Below are positions 53,662-61,845 of a DNA stretch of 64,000 bases, one piece after another; the stretch's first letter is position 1, and each line of letters starts with the position of its first letter. The stretch is from Candidatus Faecalibacterium faecigallinarum (GTDB taxonomy: Bacteria > Bacillota > Clostridia > Oscillospirales > Ruminococcaceae). The stretch lies in the NCBI GenBank assembly GCA_019119685.1, contig DWWN01000047.1:25631-89630 (forward strand), written 5' to 3'. The position numbers were made by a program, and so were the translations under genes. Under the pieces are notes generated by a model. It made no database searches and was not told where the DNA came from. It worked only from the letters and a program-made list of their open reading frames with translations.

Positions 53662-53697
53662 AAACGCCCCTGCTCTTCCCGGAGAAGGGCAGGGGGC
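53662..53697 (-). terminator. Hairpin between dusB and the cobalamin operon
   Basis: GCCCC(C)TGC...GCAGGGGC stem with an inner CTTC/GAAG extension, followed on the minus strand by GTTTTG. It may terminate dusB transcripts or attenuate read-through into cbiK. No separate promoter or B12 riboswitch is visible in the 69-nt gap. Confidence 0.6.
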
Positions 53698-53709
53698 AGC
53701 TTGTTTTAT

Positions 53710-54696
53710 TCAATCCGTAAGTTTGCGCTGGGCCGTGAACACCGTGTCGATCAGGCTGTCCAGGTCGGACAGATAGGTCAGGCTGCAGGCGGCGCGGCGG
53801 AGGGCGGCGGCGCCCTTCAGGCCCTTCATATAGTGGATGGCCTGGGCCCGGGCCTGGGGCATGGCGGTGTACTCCCCTTTCAGGTCCACCATTTCCTCCA
53901 CCTGGCGGCGGAGGGCGTTCATCCTCGCCTGCAGGTTGGGGGCAGGGGGCTCGGGCAGGCCCTCGATGGCGGCGTTGACCCGCTCGAACAGCCAAGGGTC
54001 GCCCAGGGCGGCCCGTGCGATCATCACGCCGTCGCAGCCGGTCTGGCGCAGCATGGCCAACGCGTCCTCGGGCGACGCAATGTCCCCGTTGCCGATCACC
54101 GGGATCTCCACCGCCTCTTTCACTGCCCGGATGATATTGAGGTCGATGCCGGGGATGTACATTTGGGCCCGGGTGCGGGCGTGGACGGTGATGAGGGCCG
54201 CGCCGGCCTGCTGGCAGGCTTTGGCGCACTCCACGGCGGTGACGTGTTCATCGTCCCAGCCCTTGCGCATTTTGACTGTAACGGGCCGGGAGGTGTGGGC
54301 CTTGACCTGGGCCACGATCTCGCCGCACAGCTCGGGGTGGAGCATCAGCTTGCTGCCCGCCCCGCCCGAGACGATCTTGGGCGCGGGGCAGCCCATATTG
54401 ATGTCCAGAAAGTCGAAGTCCTCCCCTTCGATCATGGCGGCGGCCTGGCCCATGATCTCGGGCACCTCGCCAAACAGCTGCACGCCGTAGGGCGCGCCCT
54501 TGGTGGCGGGCCGCAGCAGACTGAGGGTCTTGTGGTCGCGGTAGGTCAGGGCGCGGCTGGACACCATCTCGCTGACGGTGAAGCCCGCCCCATGCTCGGC
54601 CATCAGGCGGCGGCAGGGCGCGTCGGTAAAGCCCGCCATCGGCCCGAACACGGCCTTGTGGGGCAGGGTGAGCGCCCCGATGCGGATCGGTTCCAT
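53710..54696 (-). CDS. dusB: tRNA-dihydrouridine synthase
   Basis: FMN enzyme reducing uridines in the tRNA D-loop. 328 residues from M6 (SD AGGAG). GPMAGFTDAPCR at the start, DINMGCPAPK (97-106), TVKMRKGWD, TVHARTR and VIGNGDI are the Dus signatures; Cys in NMGCP is the catalytic acid. It is coupled to the GntR gene upstream (12 nt gap). Confidence 0.95.
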   Translation of the reverse strand: MEPIRIGALTLPHKAVFGPMAGFTDAPCRRLMAEHGAGFTVSEMVSSRALTYRDHKTLSLLRPATKGAPYGVQLFGEVPEIMGQAAAMIEGEDFDFLDINMGCPAPKIVSGGAGSKLMLHPELCGEIVAQVKAHTSRPVTVKMRKGWDDEHVTAVECAKACQQAGAALITVHARTRAQMYIPGIDLNIIRAVKEAVEIPVIGNGDIASPEDALAMLRQTGCDGVMIARAALGDPWLFERVNAAIEGLPEPPAPNLQARMNALRRQVEEMVDLKGEYTAMPQARAQAIHYMKGLKGAAALRRAACSLTYLSDLDSLIDTVFTAQRKLTD

Positions 54697-54707
54697 GGGT
54701 TCTCCTG

Positions 54708-55403
54708 TCATTCTTTTTTCTCTGCGGCAGGCGCGGAGGCCGGCTCCCCCAGGTGGATGCGGGCCAGGGTCTGCTCGGCCTTGTCCCGGGCCAGCTCCAG
54801 ATGGTGGGTCAGGGCGGCGGCAGCGCCGTCCCAGTCCCCTTCCAGCGCCGGGCGGAGGATCGCCAGATGTTCCTCACAGGTCGCCGTGCGGCTGATCATC
54901 CCCACTTTGCCCGTCATGATGCGGAAACGGGTGTTCTGCCCGGTGATGGAATCATGGGCCGAGCGGAGGTACTTATTGGGCAGCGTGCTGATGAGCAGGT
55001 CGTGGAACGCGTCATCCGCCGCGTAAAAGTCGGGGATCGTCTCGGGGTTCTCCATCAGGTAGACGAACTTTTCCAGTTCCTCCCTGGGCAGCAGGCTGCC
55101 GTAGACCCGCAGGGCGTAGGGCTCGACCAGCAGCCGCACCTCGTAAATGCTGTGGACGTCCTCGTCGGTGATGGGGGAGACCATCAGGCCCTTTTTGGGC
55201 AGAATGGCGATCAGCCCCTCCTGCTCCAGCCGGCCCAGAGCGTCCCGCATGGGGGTGCGGCTGATGTTGCCCATCTCAGCGCAGAGTTTCTGCTCGTTCA
55301 AAAACTGGCTGGGGGCATACTCGCAGCTCAAGATCCTGCTCTTTAAGTAGTGGTAAGCCTGCAGCTTCAAGCTGGGCTTTGCGGTCGTGTCTGTCTCTTT
55401 CAT
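54708..55403 (-). CDS. GntR-family (FCD/FadR subfamily) transcriptional regulator
   Basis: 231 residues. Winged HTH (12-75): YHYLKSRILSCEYAPSQFLNEQ and ISRTPMRDALGRLEQEGL. FCD effector domain (80-215) with YEVRLLVEPYALRVY, DDAFHDLLI and a metal-site histidine in EEHLAIL. Effector unknown. A palindrome in its promoter suggests autoregulation. The C-terminal tail (PASAPAAEKKE) is disordered. Confidence 0.93.
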   Translation of the reverse strand: MKETDTTAKPSLKLQAYHYLKSRILSCEYAPSQFLNEQKLCAEMGNISRTPMRDALGRLEQEGLIAILPKKGLMVSPITDEDVHSIYEVRLLVEPYALRVYGSLLPREELEKFVYLMENPETIPDFYAADDAFHDLLISTLPNKYLRSAHDSITGQNTRFRIMTGKVGMISRTATCEEHLAILRPALEGDWDGAAAALTHHLELARDKAEQTLARIHLGEPASAPAAEKKE

Positions 55404-55529
55404 GTCCTTCTCTGCCTTCCATATCCTGCGGGTCTCTCACAACCGCCCGCACTGGCCGGCCCTGCTGCCGGCGCTTCAAGCCGCTGGCCCTATGCGGTGC
55501 TCCGTTTGGCCGGCATGCTCTTTCATTTT

Positions 55530-55558
55530 ATTATTTCACAATTCCGTCGGAATTACAA
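55530..55558 (-). promoter_or_regulatory. GntR-gene promoter with palindromic operator
   Basis: Minus strand -35 TTGTAA (55553-55558), 17-bp spacer, -10 AATAAT (55530-55535). The spacer contains the palindrome AATTCCG-T-CGGAATT (55540-55554). The rest of the 378-nt intergenic interval up to 55781 shows only the divergent Fur-gene promoter. Confidence 0.65.
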
Positions 55559-55716
55559 GGTTTCGGGCGAGGTTTCTCTTTCCTTCCACATTTTATACAA
55601 AAAAAACGCCCTGCTTTTTCCGCTTTTGCGCAAGTTTTGTGTACTCTGTTCAAACAGTTGTGCATTCTGCCCGGCCTGCGCCTTTGGCGCGGTCCCGCCA
55701 CGGAGCGGCGGCGTTT

Positions 55717-55745
55717 TTGACAGCCCAGCGCGGCCATGCTATACT
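55717..55745 (+). promoter_or_regulatory. Sigma-A promoter of the Fur-family gene
   Basis: TTGACA (55717-55722), 17-bp spacer, TATACT (55740-55745), TGC just before the -10. Confidence 0.88.
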
Positions 55746-55781
55746 AGGGTATATCTCAACAAAGGAAGTGTACCCCTCTCC

Positions 55782-56231
55782 ATGGCACGCAGCACCAGCT
55801 ACAACACCCGCACCCGGCAGCTCATCCTGGACTACCTGACCGCCAACCGGCGGCACGCCGTCAGCGCCGCCGACATCGTCGCCCACCTGGAGGCCGAGGG
55901 CGAACGCACCAACCCCACCACCGTCTACCGCTATCTGGACAAGCTGGCCGGCGAGCACCGGGTGATGAAGTACGTCGCCGGCAAGGGCGAGCGGGCCGTC
56001 TACCAGTACGCCGACGAGGCCCACCACTGCCACGAGCACATCCACCTCAAGTGCACCTGCTGCGGCGAGATCTTCCACATGGACTGCCATTTCATGGACG
56101 AGGTGCGCCAGCACCTGCTGGCCGAGCATGGCTTCACCCTCCAGTGCGAGGGCAGCATCCTGTACGGCGTCTGCCGCCGATGCGCCGGACAGCAGCCGCC
56201 GGAGCAGGACGCGCCTTCCGGCAAACCCTGA
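55782..56231 (+). CDS. Fur-family metalloregulator
   Basis: 149 residues. Winged HTH (8-80; NPTTVYRYLDKLAGEHRVMKY) and dimerisation/metal domain (85-140): HHCHEHIHLKCTCC is the regulatory metal site and two CxxC pairs (CTCC, CRRC) bind structural zinc. Histidine-rich HHCHEH favours a Zur- or PerR/Fur-like sensor; the metal cannot be told. SD AAGGAAG is somewhat far (about 13 nt) from the ATG. Confidence 0.92.
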   Translation: MARSTSYNTRTRQLILDYLTANRRHAVSAADIVAHLEAEGERTNPTTVYRYLDKLAGEHRVMKYVAGKGERAVYQYADEAHHCHEHIHLKCTCCGEIFHMDCHFMDEVRQHLLAEHGFTLQCEGSILYGVCRRCAGQQPPEQDAPSGKP

Positions 56232-56234
56232 CAA

Positions 56235-56276
56235 AAACCGCCCGCAGGGACGTTCCCCGCGGGCGGTTTCTATTTG
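56235..56276. terminator. Bidirectional terminator of the Fur gene and the zinc-ribbon gene
   Basis: AAACCGCCCGC (56235-56245) with GCGGGCGGTTT (56259-56269). T-rich tails on both strands. Confidence 0.85.
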
Positions 56277-56599
56277 GTCCGGCCGCAGTCTTTGCAGAAA
56301 GCGGCGGCCGATGTATTCAGGGTCCCGCAGTCCGGGCAGTACCAGCGGCCGTCGGGCAGAGGGTCCGCCGGCACGGCCGGCTTCTTCTGCCGCCCCGGCG
56401 CGGGTCTCGGCCCCAGCACGGTATAAAGGGCCGCAAAGTTGCTGTCCCGGCGGCCCGCGCCGGCCAGGCTGCTCGGGTCCCAGGAGCGGATCTCATCCCG
56501 CAGGGTATGCCGCGGCCTGAGCGCGCAGCCGCAGCGCTGGCAGTACCGGACGCCCGCGGCGTTCGGGTGGCCGCACCGGCCGCAGACAAGAGCTTGCAC
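56270..56599 (-). CDS. Double zinc-ribbon protein
   Basis: 109 residues. Two zinc ribbons: CGRCGHPNAAGVRYCQRCG (6-24) and CPDCGTLNTSAAAFCKDCG (88-106), joined by a charged, proline-rich linker. No other domain; function unknown. It lies 18 nt downstream of the DUF4097 gene, probably in the same transcript. Confidence 0.85.
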   Translation of the reverse strand: MQALVCGRCGHPNAAGVRYCQRCGCALRPRHTLRDEIRSWDPSSLAGAGRRDSNFAALYTVLGPRPAPGRQKKPAVPADPLPDGRWYCPDCGTLNTSAAAFCKDCGRTK

Positions 56600-56617
56600 G
56601 GCAGGGCACCTCCCTTT

Positions 56618-57496
56618 TCAGTCCGCAAAGGAAACATCCACACTGCCAAGACGGACGTGGAAGTCGATGGACTTGCCGCTGCCGTCCCCGGGCTGGTCTT
56701 TCAGACTGCTCACGCCCCAGTCCCAGTCGAGGTCCACCGAGATGCGGTAGGCCGCCTGGTCTCCCTGCAGGGTGCCCTGGATGCTCCCCGTCGTTACTTC
56801 GCACTTGTACACCGAGGCACTGGCCTTTTCAAAGCCGATGCTGCCGGTTTTCAAGCCGGCCTGAAGGGTCCCGGCTGTCACGTTCCGGAATTTGATTTTG
56901 CCGTTGCCAGCCTCTGTCCGGAGCGTGCCGGCTGTCACATCCATGGCCAGCGTGCTCCCGTTTTCTATTTTGGTTTGGACCGTGTCCGCCTTTACATTTT
57001 GGACCGCGACGTTTCCGTTCTTCACCTCAGCCTGGAGCGCATCCGTCTCCACATCCGCAAACCGAATGCCGCCATTGTCCACTTCGGCGCAAAGGCTTGC
57101 ATACGTTTTTGCAGGCAGGGTGACGGTGATGGTATTATCGTAGGTGCGTCCGTATGTAGTATGGACACCGAAGCGGTCGGTTTCCCGGCTGTAAACTTCT
57201 TCCGGCTCGATCGCATCCACATCGACGGTCAACACACCATCTTTGACGGAAAAGCCATAGGTGTATGTCCCTTTGCTGTCGGCGGCGGATTCCACCGTGA
57301 TTTTGTCGGTCTGGCCCGCCTGGATCACCAGCCTTGCGTTTTCCACGTTGGCCTCCACCGCGCTGACCGGCTGGGCCGTCTCATATTGCAGGATGCGGGC
57401 TTCTTCCGCTTCGGCGGCGGACGCCGGCAGGATGCATCCCCAGACAAGCCCCGCCGCCAAAACGGCGGAACCGATACGTTTGGCAAGCCTTGTCAT
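56618..57496 (-). CDS. Secreted DUF4097-type beta-strand repeat protein
   Basis: 292 residues. Signal peptide (1-28, cleavage near ASA/AEA). The rest is a right-handed beta-solenoid-like repeat with alternating hydrophobics and regular motifs (for example GTLRTEAGNGKIKF, GTLQAGLKTGSIGF). Homologues are surface or periplasmic proteins of unknown role, sometimes linked to envelope stress. Tandem paralogue of 57512-58273, with 16 nt between. Confidence 0.85.
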   Translation of the reverse strand: MTRLAKRIGSAVLAAGLVWGCILPASAAEAEEARILQYETAQPVSAVEANVENARLVIQAGQTDKITVESAADSKGTYTYGFSVKDGVLTVDVDAIEPEEVYSRETDRFGVHTTYGRTYDNTITVTLPAKTYASLCAEVDNGGIRFADVETDALQAEVKNGNVAVQNVKADTVQTKIENGSTLAMDVTAGTLRTEAGNGKIKFRNVTAGTLQAGLKTGSIGFEKASASVYKCEVTTGSIQGTLQGDQAAYRISVDLDWDWGVSSLKDQPGDGSGKSIDFHVRLGSVDVSFAD

Positions 57497-57511
57497 GGTT
57501 CCTTCCTCCTC

Positions 57512-58273
57512 TCAGGCAGTGAAATCAACGTCAATATCTCCGTGCTCCATATTGAAGGCCAGCGCGTGAACGCCGTCGCCGATCTGGGCGCGCAGGTTGC
57601 TGTCACCATATTCAACGGCGGTCGAGGTCGAATAGCTGCTCTGACTGCCTGCGATGGTGCCGGTGACATCGCCGTACTTTGTCGTACCCTCGCACTGAGT
57701 CACAGCCGCCTGGTCAAACACGACGTCGCCGTACTTGCTTTCAAGCGTAAGTTTCTGCGGCTGGGCGCCGGACAGCACGATGTCCCCGTACTCGGTGGTC
57801 AGCCAGGCGGTCTGGCTCTGGACATCCCGCATCCGAATGTTATCGTGGCCGACTTTGACCCGGATGCTGTCGTACAGTTTACTCGGCAGGGTGACGGTGA
57901 TCGTGTTCTTCAAAATGCTCCCGTACTGGTTCAGGAACCGGAAGGGGCCGATCTGGATGTAGTCGCGGAATTCCTCTCCCTCGATGCCCTCCACATTTAC
58001 CTTCAGCACGCCGTCCGCCACCGTGCAGTCGTAGCTGTACTCGCCCTTGGCGTCTGCGGCGGACTCCACCGTGATGCGGTCGGTCTGCCCCGGCTGGATG
58101 ACCACATCGGCGTATTCCGTATCCACCACCACTGAGCTGACTGGCTCGGCCGTCTCATACTGGAGGATGCGGGGTTCTTCTTCCGCTTCGGCGGCGGACG
58201 CCGGCAGGATGCACCCGCACACCAGCCCCGCCGCCAGAACGGCGGAACACATACGTTTTGCAAGCTTTCTCAT
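57512..58273 (-). CDS. Secreted DUF4097-type beta-strand repeat protein (paralogue)
   Basis: 253 residues. Its signal peptide and the first 60 residues nearly match the next gene (LAKRMCSAVLAAGLVCGC versus LAKRIGSAVLAAGLVWGC), then diverge. Repeats such as TTEYGDIVLSG and ESKYGDVVFDQ recur. A lipobox-like CGC occurs in the signal, but ASA-AEA cleavage looks better. AGGAGG precedes the ATG. First gene of the unit. Confidence 0.85.
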   Translation of the reverse strand: MRKLAKRMCSAVLAAGLVCGCILPASAAEAEEEPRILQYETAEPVSSVVVDTEYADVVIQPGQTDRITVESAADAKGEYSYDCTVADGVLKVNVEGIEGEEFRDYIQIGPFRFLNQYGSILKNTITVTLPSKLYDSIRVKVGHDNIRMRDVQSQTAWLTTEYGDIVLSGAQPQKLTLESKYGDVVFDQAAVTQCEGTTKYGDVTGTIAGSQSSYSTSTAVEYGDSNLRAQIGDGVHALAFNMEHGDIDVDFTA

Positions 58274-58336
58274 TTTTTCTACCTCCTGTTCGTGATGCGG
58301 GCGGCGGAGCGGGCGCTCCGCTTTCTTCTGTAAAGC

Positions 58337-58380
58337 AGTATAACGCTACCCCCCCCGGTGTCAAGAGGGAGTTTAGCGTT
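58337..58380 (-). promoter_or_regulatory. Promoter of the DUF4097 pair with C8 tract and inverted repeat
   Basis: Minus strand -35 TTGACA (58359-58364), 16-bp spacer containing eight G in a row, -10 TATACT (58337-58342). Inverted repeat AACGCTA (58342-58348) / TAGCGTT (58374-58380) flanks the -35, a likely operator. Confidence 0.75.
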
Positions 58381-58490
58381 CTGTCCTTTTTGCTTTCTTT
58401 TGGAAAGCCGGCCCGTTTTTTCAGTATAGCACAAACGGGGCCGTCTGTGGGCGTTTTGCAGTGAAATGGGGGTTTTTTGCTGTGAAATGG

Positions 58491-59690
58491 TTATTCCTTA
58501 ACCATTTCGTAGATGTCCGCGCCGCCCCAGTGCTCGAAGTAGCCCCGCAGCTCGAAGTTTTTGTTCCACTTGTCCTGCGGGTAGTCGCCGTAGCGGCGGC
58601 GGACGTCCTCCATCCGGGCGGCCATGTCCACCGGGCCGTCGGTGCCGGCCAGCGTGTCGCAGAGCTGGATGAGGCGGTCGTAGTCGTCGTAGGTGACGGC
58701 GGAAAGGGCGGCGTCCAGCTCGGCTACCGCCTCGGGCGGGATGTCGTAGTTGCCGATGTAGGCGCCCAGCCGCTGCACCTGGAATGAATGGGTCAGACAG
58801 ATGCGGGCCACATCGTCGTAGCCCAGCTCGTTCATATACTTCCAGCCATAATAGACGTGGCAGAGGTGGCCGTCGCCGTACCACCGGCCGATGTCGTGCA
58901 GCAGGCCCAGCACATACGCCTTGTCCGGGTCGAGGCCGGGGCACCGGGCCGCGATCTTTTCGGCGCAGCGGGCCGCGGTGCGGCAGTGGTCGTCCCAGCG
59001 GCCATGGGTCTTGCTCACCTGGTCGTAGCGGGCTTTGGCGCCGGCCAGGATGCGTTCGGCTTCCTCACGGGCAGGATACATAGCGGTCTCTCCTTTCTTC
59101 GGCGGCGCGGGCAGGGCCTCGATGTTCTGGGCCGCCCGGCTGATGGCCCCCAGCGTCTGCACCAGGGTGCGGTCGTCCACCCGGCCGCTGTTGTTTTTGT
59201 ATGCGCTGAAGCCCCCCTGCACGCAGAAGGACAGCAGCACCCGGCGCACCGGCTTGTCCCAGTATGCGGGGTCCTCCCGCAGGACCGTTTCCGCCAGGCC
59301 CTGCTCGATGCGGTCCACCAGCAGGACCTTGCGCCCGCCGTGGAACAGGGTCTCCACCAGGCGCTCGTTGTCCACAAAAGCCTCGTACAGCCGCCGGGTC
59401 AGCTGCTCGGGACGCAGCCGCAGGTCCTCGGGGCTGATCTGCCCCGCGCTGGCCAGGATGGACTGGACCAGCTCTTCCTCCATGGCGGCGGCCAGGGCGT
59501 ACAGGTCGGCGTAATGGGCGTAAAAGGTGGACTTGTTGATGCCGGCCTTTTCGCACAGATCCCGCACCCGGATCTTTTCCAGGGGCTTTTGGGCCCGCAG
59601 GGCCAGAAAGGCTTCCCGGATGGCCCGCCGGGTGCGGACGATGCGCCGGTCCACCGGGTCCCCCTGTTGTTTTCCTACTTTTTTAGACAT
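58491..59690 (-). CDS. TetR-family regulator fused in frame to an HD-domain hydrolase
   Basis: 399 residues from ATG 59690 (the TTG at 59753 is less likely). N-terminal TetR HTH (14-60: RAIREAFLALRAQKPLEKIRV, then INKSTFYAHYADLYAL) with a TetR_C domain (about 100-195). After a PAPPKKGE linker comes a complete HD domain starting at the internal ATG 59081 (196 residues): HD pair H62-D63 in LLHDIGRW, further H32, H76 and H98. The internal ATG has its own AAAGGAGA 7 nt upstream, so a separate HD protein is probably also made. No stop lies between the two parts. Confidence 0.82.
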   Translation of the reverse strand: MSKKVGKQQGDPVDRRIVRTRRAIREAFLALRAQKPLEKIRVRDLCEKAGINKSTFYAHYADLYALAAAMEEELVQSILASAGQISPEDLRLRPEQLTRRLYEAFVDNERLVETLFHGGRKVLLVDRIEQGLAETVLREDPAYWDKPVRRVLLSFCVQGGFSAYKNNSGRVDDRTLVQTLGAISRAAQNIEALPAPPKKGETAMYPAREEAERILAGAKARYDQVSKTHGRWDDHCRTAARCAEKIAARCPGLDPDKAYVLGLLHDIGRWYGDGHLCHVYYGWKYMNELGYDDVARICLTHSFQVQRLGAYIGNYDIPPEAVAELDAALSAVTYDDYDRLIQLCDTLAGTDGPVDMAARMEDVRRRYGDYPQDKWNKNFELRGYFEHWGGADIYEMVKE

Positions 59691-59779
59691 TCGTCGGTTA
59701 TCCAACTCTTTTCTGTTTTTGCCGCTGGACAAGCCCTCCCGCTCCCGATACAATAGGAGGTAGAGGGGACGGAAAAGTC

Positions 59780-60298
59780 TTACTCTTTCTCGTACAGCAC
59801 CCCGGCCTCGGCCAGGGCTGCCTGGATGCGGCGGAAGGCCGCCTCGTCGGCGCAGCGGATGGTGTGCAGGTGGACCCCGCCGGTCATGCGGGACAGCAGA
59901 CTGGCGGGCGAGCCCTCGGCCTGGCGGACGAAGGCGTCCGCATCGTACCGGCTGGCCACGTTCAGGTTGGCGCGTATCTCGCCGTAGAGGGCGTTTTCCA
60001 CAATGACGTCCACCACCACGCCCCCCTGGTCCACCACGGCGTACAGCTCGCGGCGCATCCCCTCGGTGGTGCTGTGGCAGCAGGCAGCCAGGCCGGTATA
60101 ACCGGCGGCCGCCGCCCGCAGCAGATAGCCCCGCGGGGTGGCGTCGATCTGGGCGCCGGCGGCCCGCAGCAGGGCCACATCCCCCACCACGATCTGCCTT
60201 GACACCCCCAGCTGCCCCGCCAGCGTCGAAGCGCTGACCGGCCCGCTGCTCTGGCCCAGTTTTTGCAGGATGGCTTCCCGCCGGGCAGATGCGTTCAT
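59780..60298 (-). CDS. niaR: NiaR-type (HTH_11 plus 3H domain) transcriptional repressor
   Basis: 172 residues from M7 of the ORF (GGAGG 7 nt upstream). HTH_11 (5-60: REAILQKLGQSSGPVSASTLA, then QLGVSRQIVVGDVALLR) and a 3H domain (75-172) with metal/nicotinate histidines (CCHSTTEGM, GGVHLHTIR). Homologues repress NAD salvage genes in response to nicotinate. No nad or niaP gene is in the window. Confidence 0.88.
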   Translation of the reverse strand: MNASARREAILQKLGQSSGPVSASTLAGQLGVSRQIVVGDVALLRAAGAQIDATPRGYLLRAAAAGYTGLAACCHSTTEGMRRELYAVVDQGGVVVDVIVENALYGEIRANLNVASRYDADAFVRQAEGSPASLLSRMTGGVHLHTIRCADEAAFRRIQAALAEAGVLYEKE

Positions 60299-60312
60299 GC
60301 AGGCACCTCCCT

Positions 60313-61671
60313 TCACTGGCTCAGGCCCAGGACGGTGCCGTAGTTGCCGGGCAGCTCCACGATCAGGCGGCCGTTTTCAACGCGGGCCGCCACGTCCTGG
60401 CTGCCGGCGCAGTCCGCCAGCAGGTCCTCCGCGTCTTCGGCGGGCACCGGCAGCGGCAGTTCCAGCCGGGCCGGGGCGTCGGCGTTGTTCAGGACGGTGA
60501 CGAGGGCGCGGCCGTCCAGCACCCGGGCAAAGGCATAGCGCTCGGTGGTCAGCAGCAGCTCCTGCGGCTTGCCGTAGGTCAGGGCCGGCTCAGCGGCTTT
60601 CAGCCTGCCCAGCGCCGCGTATACGCTGGTGATGGGGTTCGCCTCGAGGGCGCCCTCATAGTCTGCCAGGTCCAGGCAGGGGCGCAGGGGCCAGTCGCTG
60701 CCCCACTCCTTCTTGCCCTCGATGCCAAATTCCGAACCGTAATAAATGGACGGGATGCCCCACAGCGTATACACCAAAATGGCGATGTGCCGGATATGGG
60801 CGCGGTTGCGCAGCTTGTTGGGCAGGCGCTCCACGTCGTGGTTGTCCGAAAAGGTGTACAGCCGGGTGTCCCCGCACAGCCCCTGCAGCCGGCGCATGGT
60901 GTGGGCGATCTCGAAATAGTTGTGGTCGTTGTGGCTGCTCCACAGCCCCTTGTGCAGCTCGTAGTTGGTCACTGAATGGAGCATTGCGGGGTTGGCCCAC
61001 CGGCTGTAATCCCCGTGGATCACCTCGCCCATCAGCCAGAAATCGGGCTTGAGCCCCTCGGTGAAGCGGCGCAGGTTCTGCATAAAGCCAAAGTCCAGCA
61101 CGTCGGCGGCGTCCAGCCGGATGCCGTCGATGTCGAACTGTTCCACCCAGAACCGGACGGTGTCGAAGTGGTACTGCTGCACCGCGGGGTTGCGCTGGTT
61201 CAGCTTGACCAGCAGGTTGTGGCCGCCCCAGTTGGCGTAGGAAAAGCCGTCGTTGTACTCGTTGTTGCCCCAGAAGTTCACATCGCAGAACCAGTCCCGG
61301 TAGGCCGAGCCTTCCCGGTGCTCCTGCAGGTCCCGGAAGGCGAAAAAGCCCCGGCCCACATGGTTGAACACCCCGTCCACGATCACCTTCTGGCCGCGGG
61401 CATGGCAGGCCGCCACCCAGGCGGCGAACTCCTCGTTGGCGCCCAGGCGGCGGTCCACCCGGCGGTAGTCCACCGTATCGTAGCCGTGGCTGCCGCTCTC
61501 GAACAGCGGGCCAATATAGATGGCGCTGCAGCCCAGCTCAAAGGCGTGGGCGGCCCAGGCGTCCAGTTTCTGGAACGCGCCGGGCACGGCCTGACCATCG
61601 TTCTTGTGGGCGCAGCCGCACAGCCCCAGAGGGTAGATATGATAAAAAACAGCGCTGTCATACCAAGGCAT
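60313..61671 (-). CDS. GH13 alpha-glucosidase/alpha-amylase-family enzyme
   Basis: 452 residues from ATG 61671, no signal peptide, so cytoplasmic. TIM barrel: FYHIYPLG, DGVFNHVG (98-105), GIRLDAAD (nucleophile D187), MGEVIHG (acid E216) and FSDNHDV (D279), then a C-terminal beta domain (about 360-452). Probably hydrolyses short alpha-glucans, and is divergent from glgB, so both act on storage glucan. Exact specificity is not readable. Confidence 0.93.
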   Translation of the reverse strand: MPWYDSAVFYHIYPLGLCGCAHKNDGQAVPGAFQKLDAWAAHAFELGCSAIYIGPLFESGSHGYDTVDYRRVDRRLGANEEFAAWVAACHARGQKVIVDGVFNHVGRGFFAFRDLQEHREGSAYRDWFCDVNFWGNNEYNDGFSYANWGGHNLLVKLNQRNPAVQQYHFDTVRFWVEQFDIDGIRLDAADVLDFGFMQNLRRFTEGLKPDFWLMGEVIHGDYSRWANPAMLHSVTNYELHKGLWSSHNDHNYFEIAHTMRRLQGLCGDTRLYTFSDNHDVERLPNKLRNRAHIRHIAILVYTLWGIPSIYYGSEFGIEGKKEWGSDWPLRPCLDLADYEGALEANPITSVYAALGRLKAAEPALTYGKPQELLLTTERYAFARVLDGRALVTVLNNADAPARLELPLPVPAEDAEDLLADCAGSQDVAARVENGRLIVELPGNYGTVLGLSQ

Positions 61672-61734
61672 AAAAAGATCCACTCCTGTATCGTCTATCG
61701 GATTTCAGGCCGCCGGGCGGCAGCCTGTGGGAAC

Positions 61735-61740
61735 AGTATA
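61735..61740 (-). promoter_or_regulatory. Extended -10 promoter of the GH13 gene
   Basis: Minus strand TGG-TATACT with no good -35, about 65 nt from the start. Confidence 0.5.
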
Positions 61741-61792
61741 CCACAATTTTGGATGATATGCACCAGTTCTTCCCAGTTTCAGCAAAAAAATA

Positions 61793-61821
61793 TTGCTTGT
61801 TTAACAAAGTTTAACTAAAAT
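61793..61821 (+). promoter_or_regulatory. Promoter of glgB
   Basis: TTGCTT (61793-61798), 17-bp spacer made of two GTTTAAC direct repeats 3 nt apart, TAAAAT (61816-61821). The SD AAGGAG and ATG follow within 25 nt. Confidence 0.7.
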
Positions 61822-61845
61822 TTTGCAGGTAAGGAGAATCACAGT

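Noticed and set aside
53641-53709. Cobalamin riboswitch upstream of cbiK
   Set aside because: The gap is only 69 nt and contains no B12-box; a hairpin alone is visible.
59729-59758. Plus-strand promoter TGGACA-17-TACAAT upstream of an AGGAGGT site
   Set aside because: No start codon or ORF follows and it points into the 3' end of niaR; probably chance.
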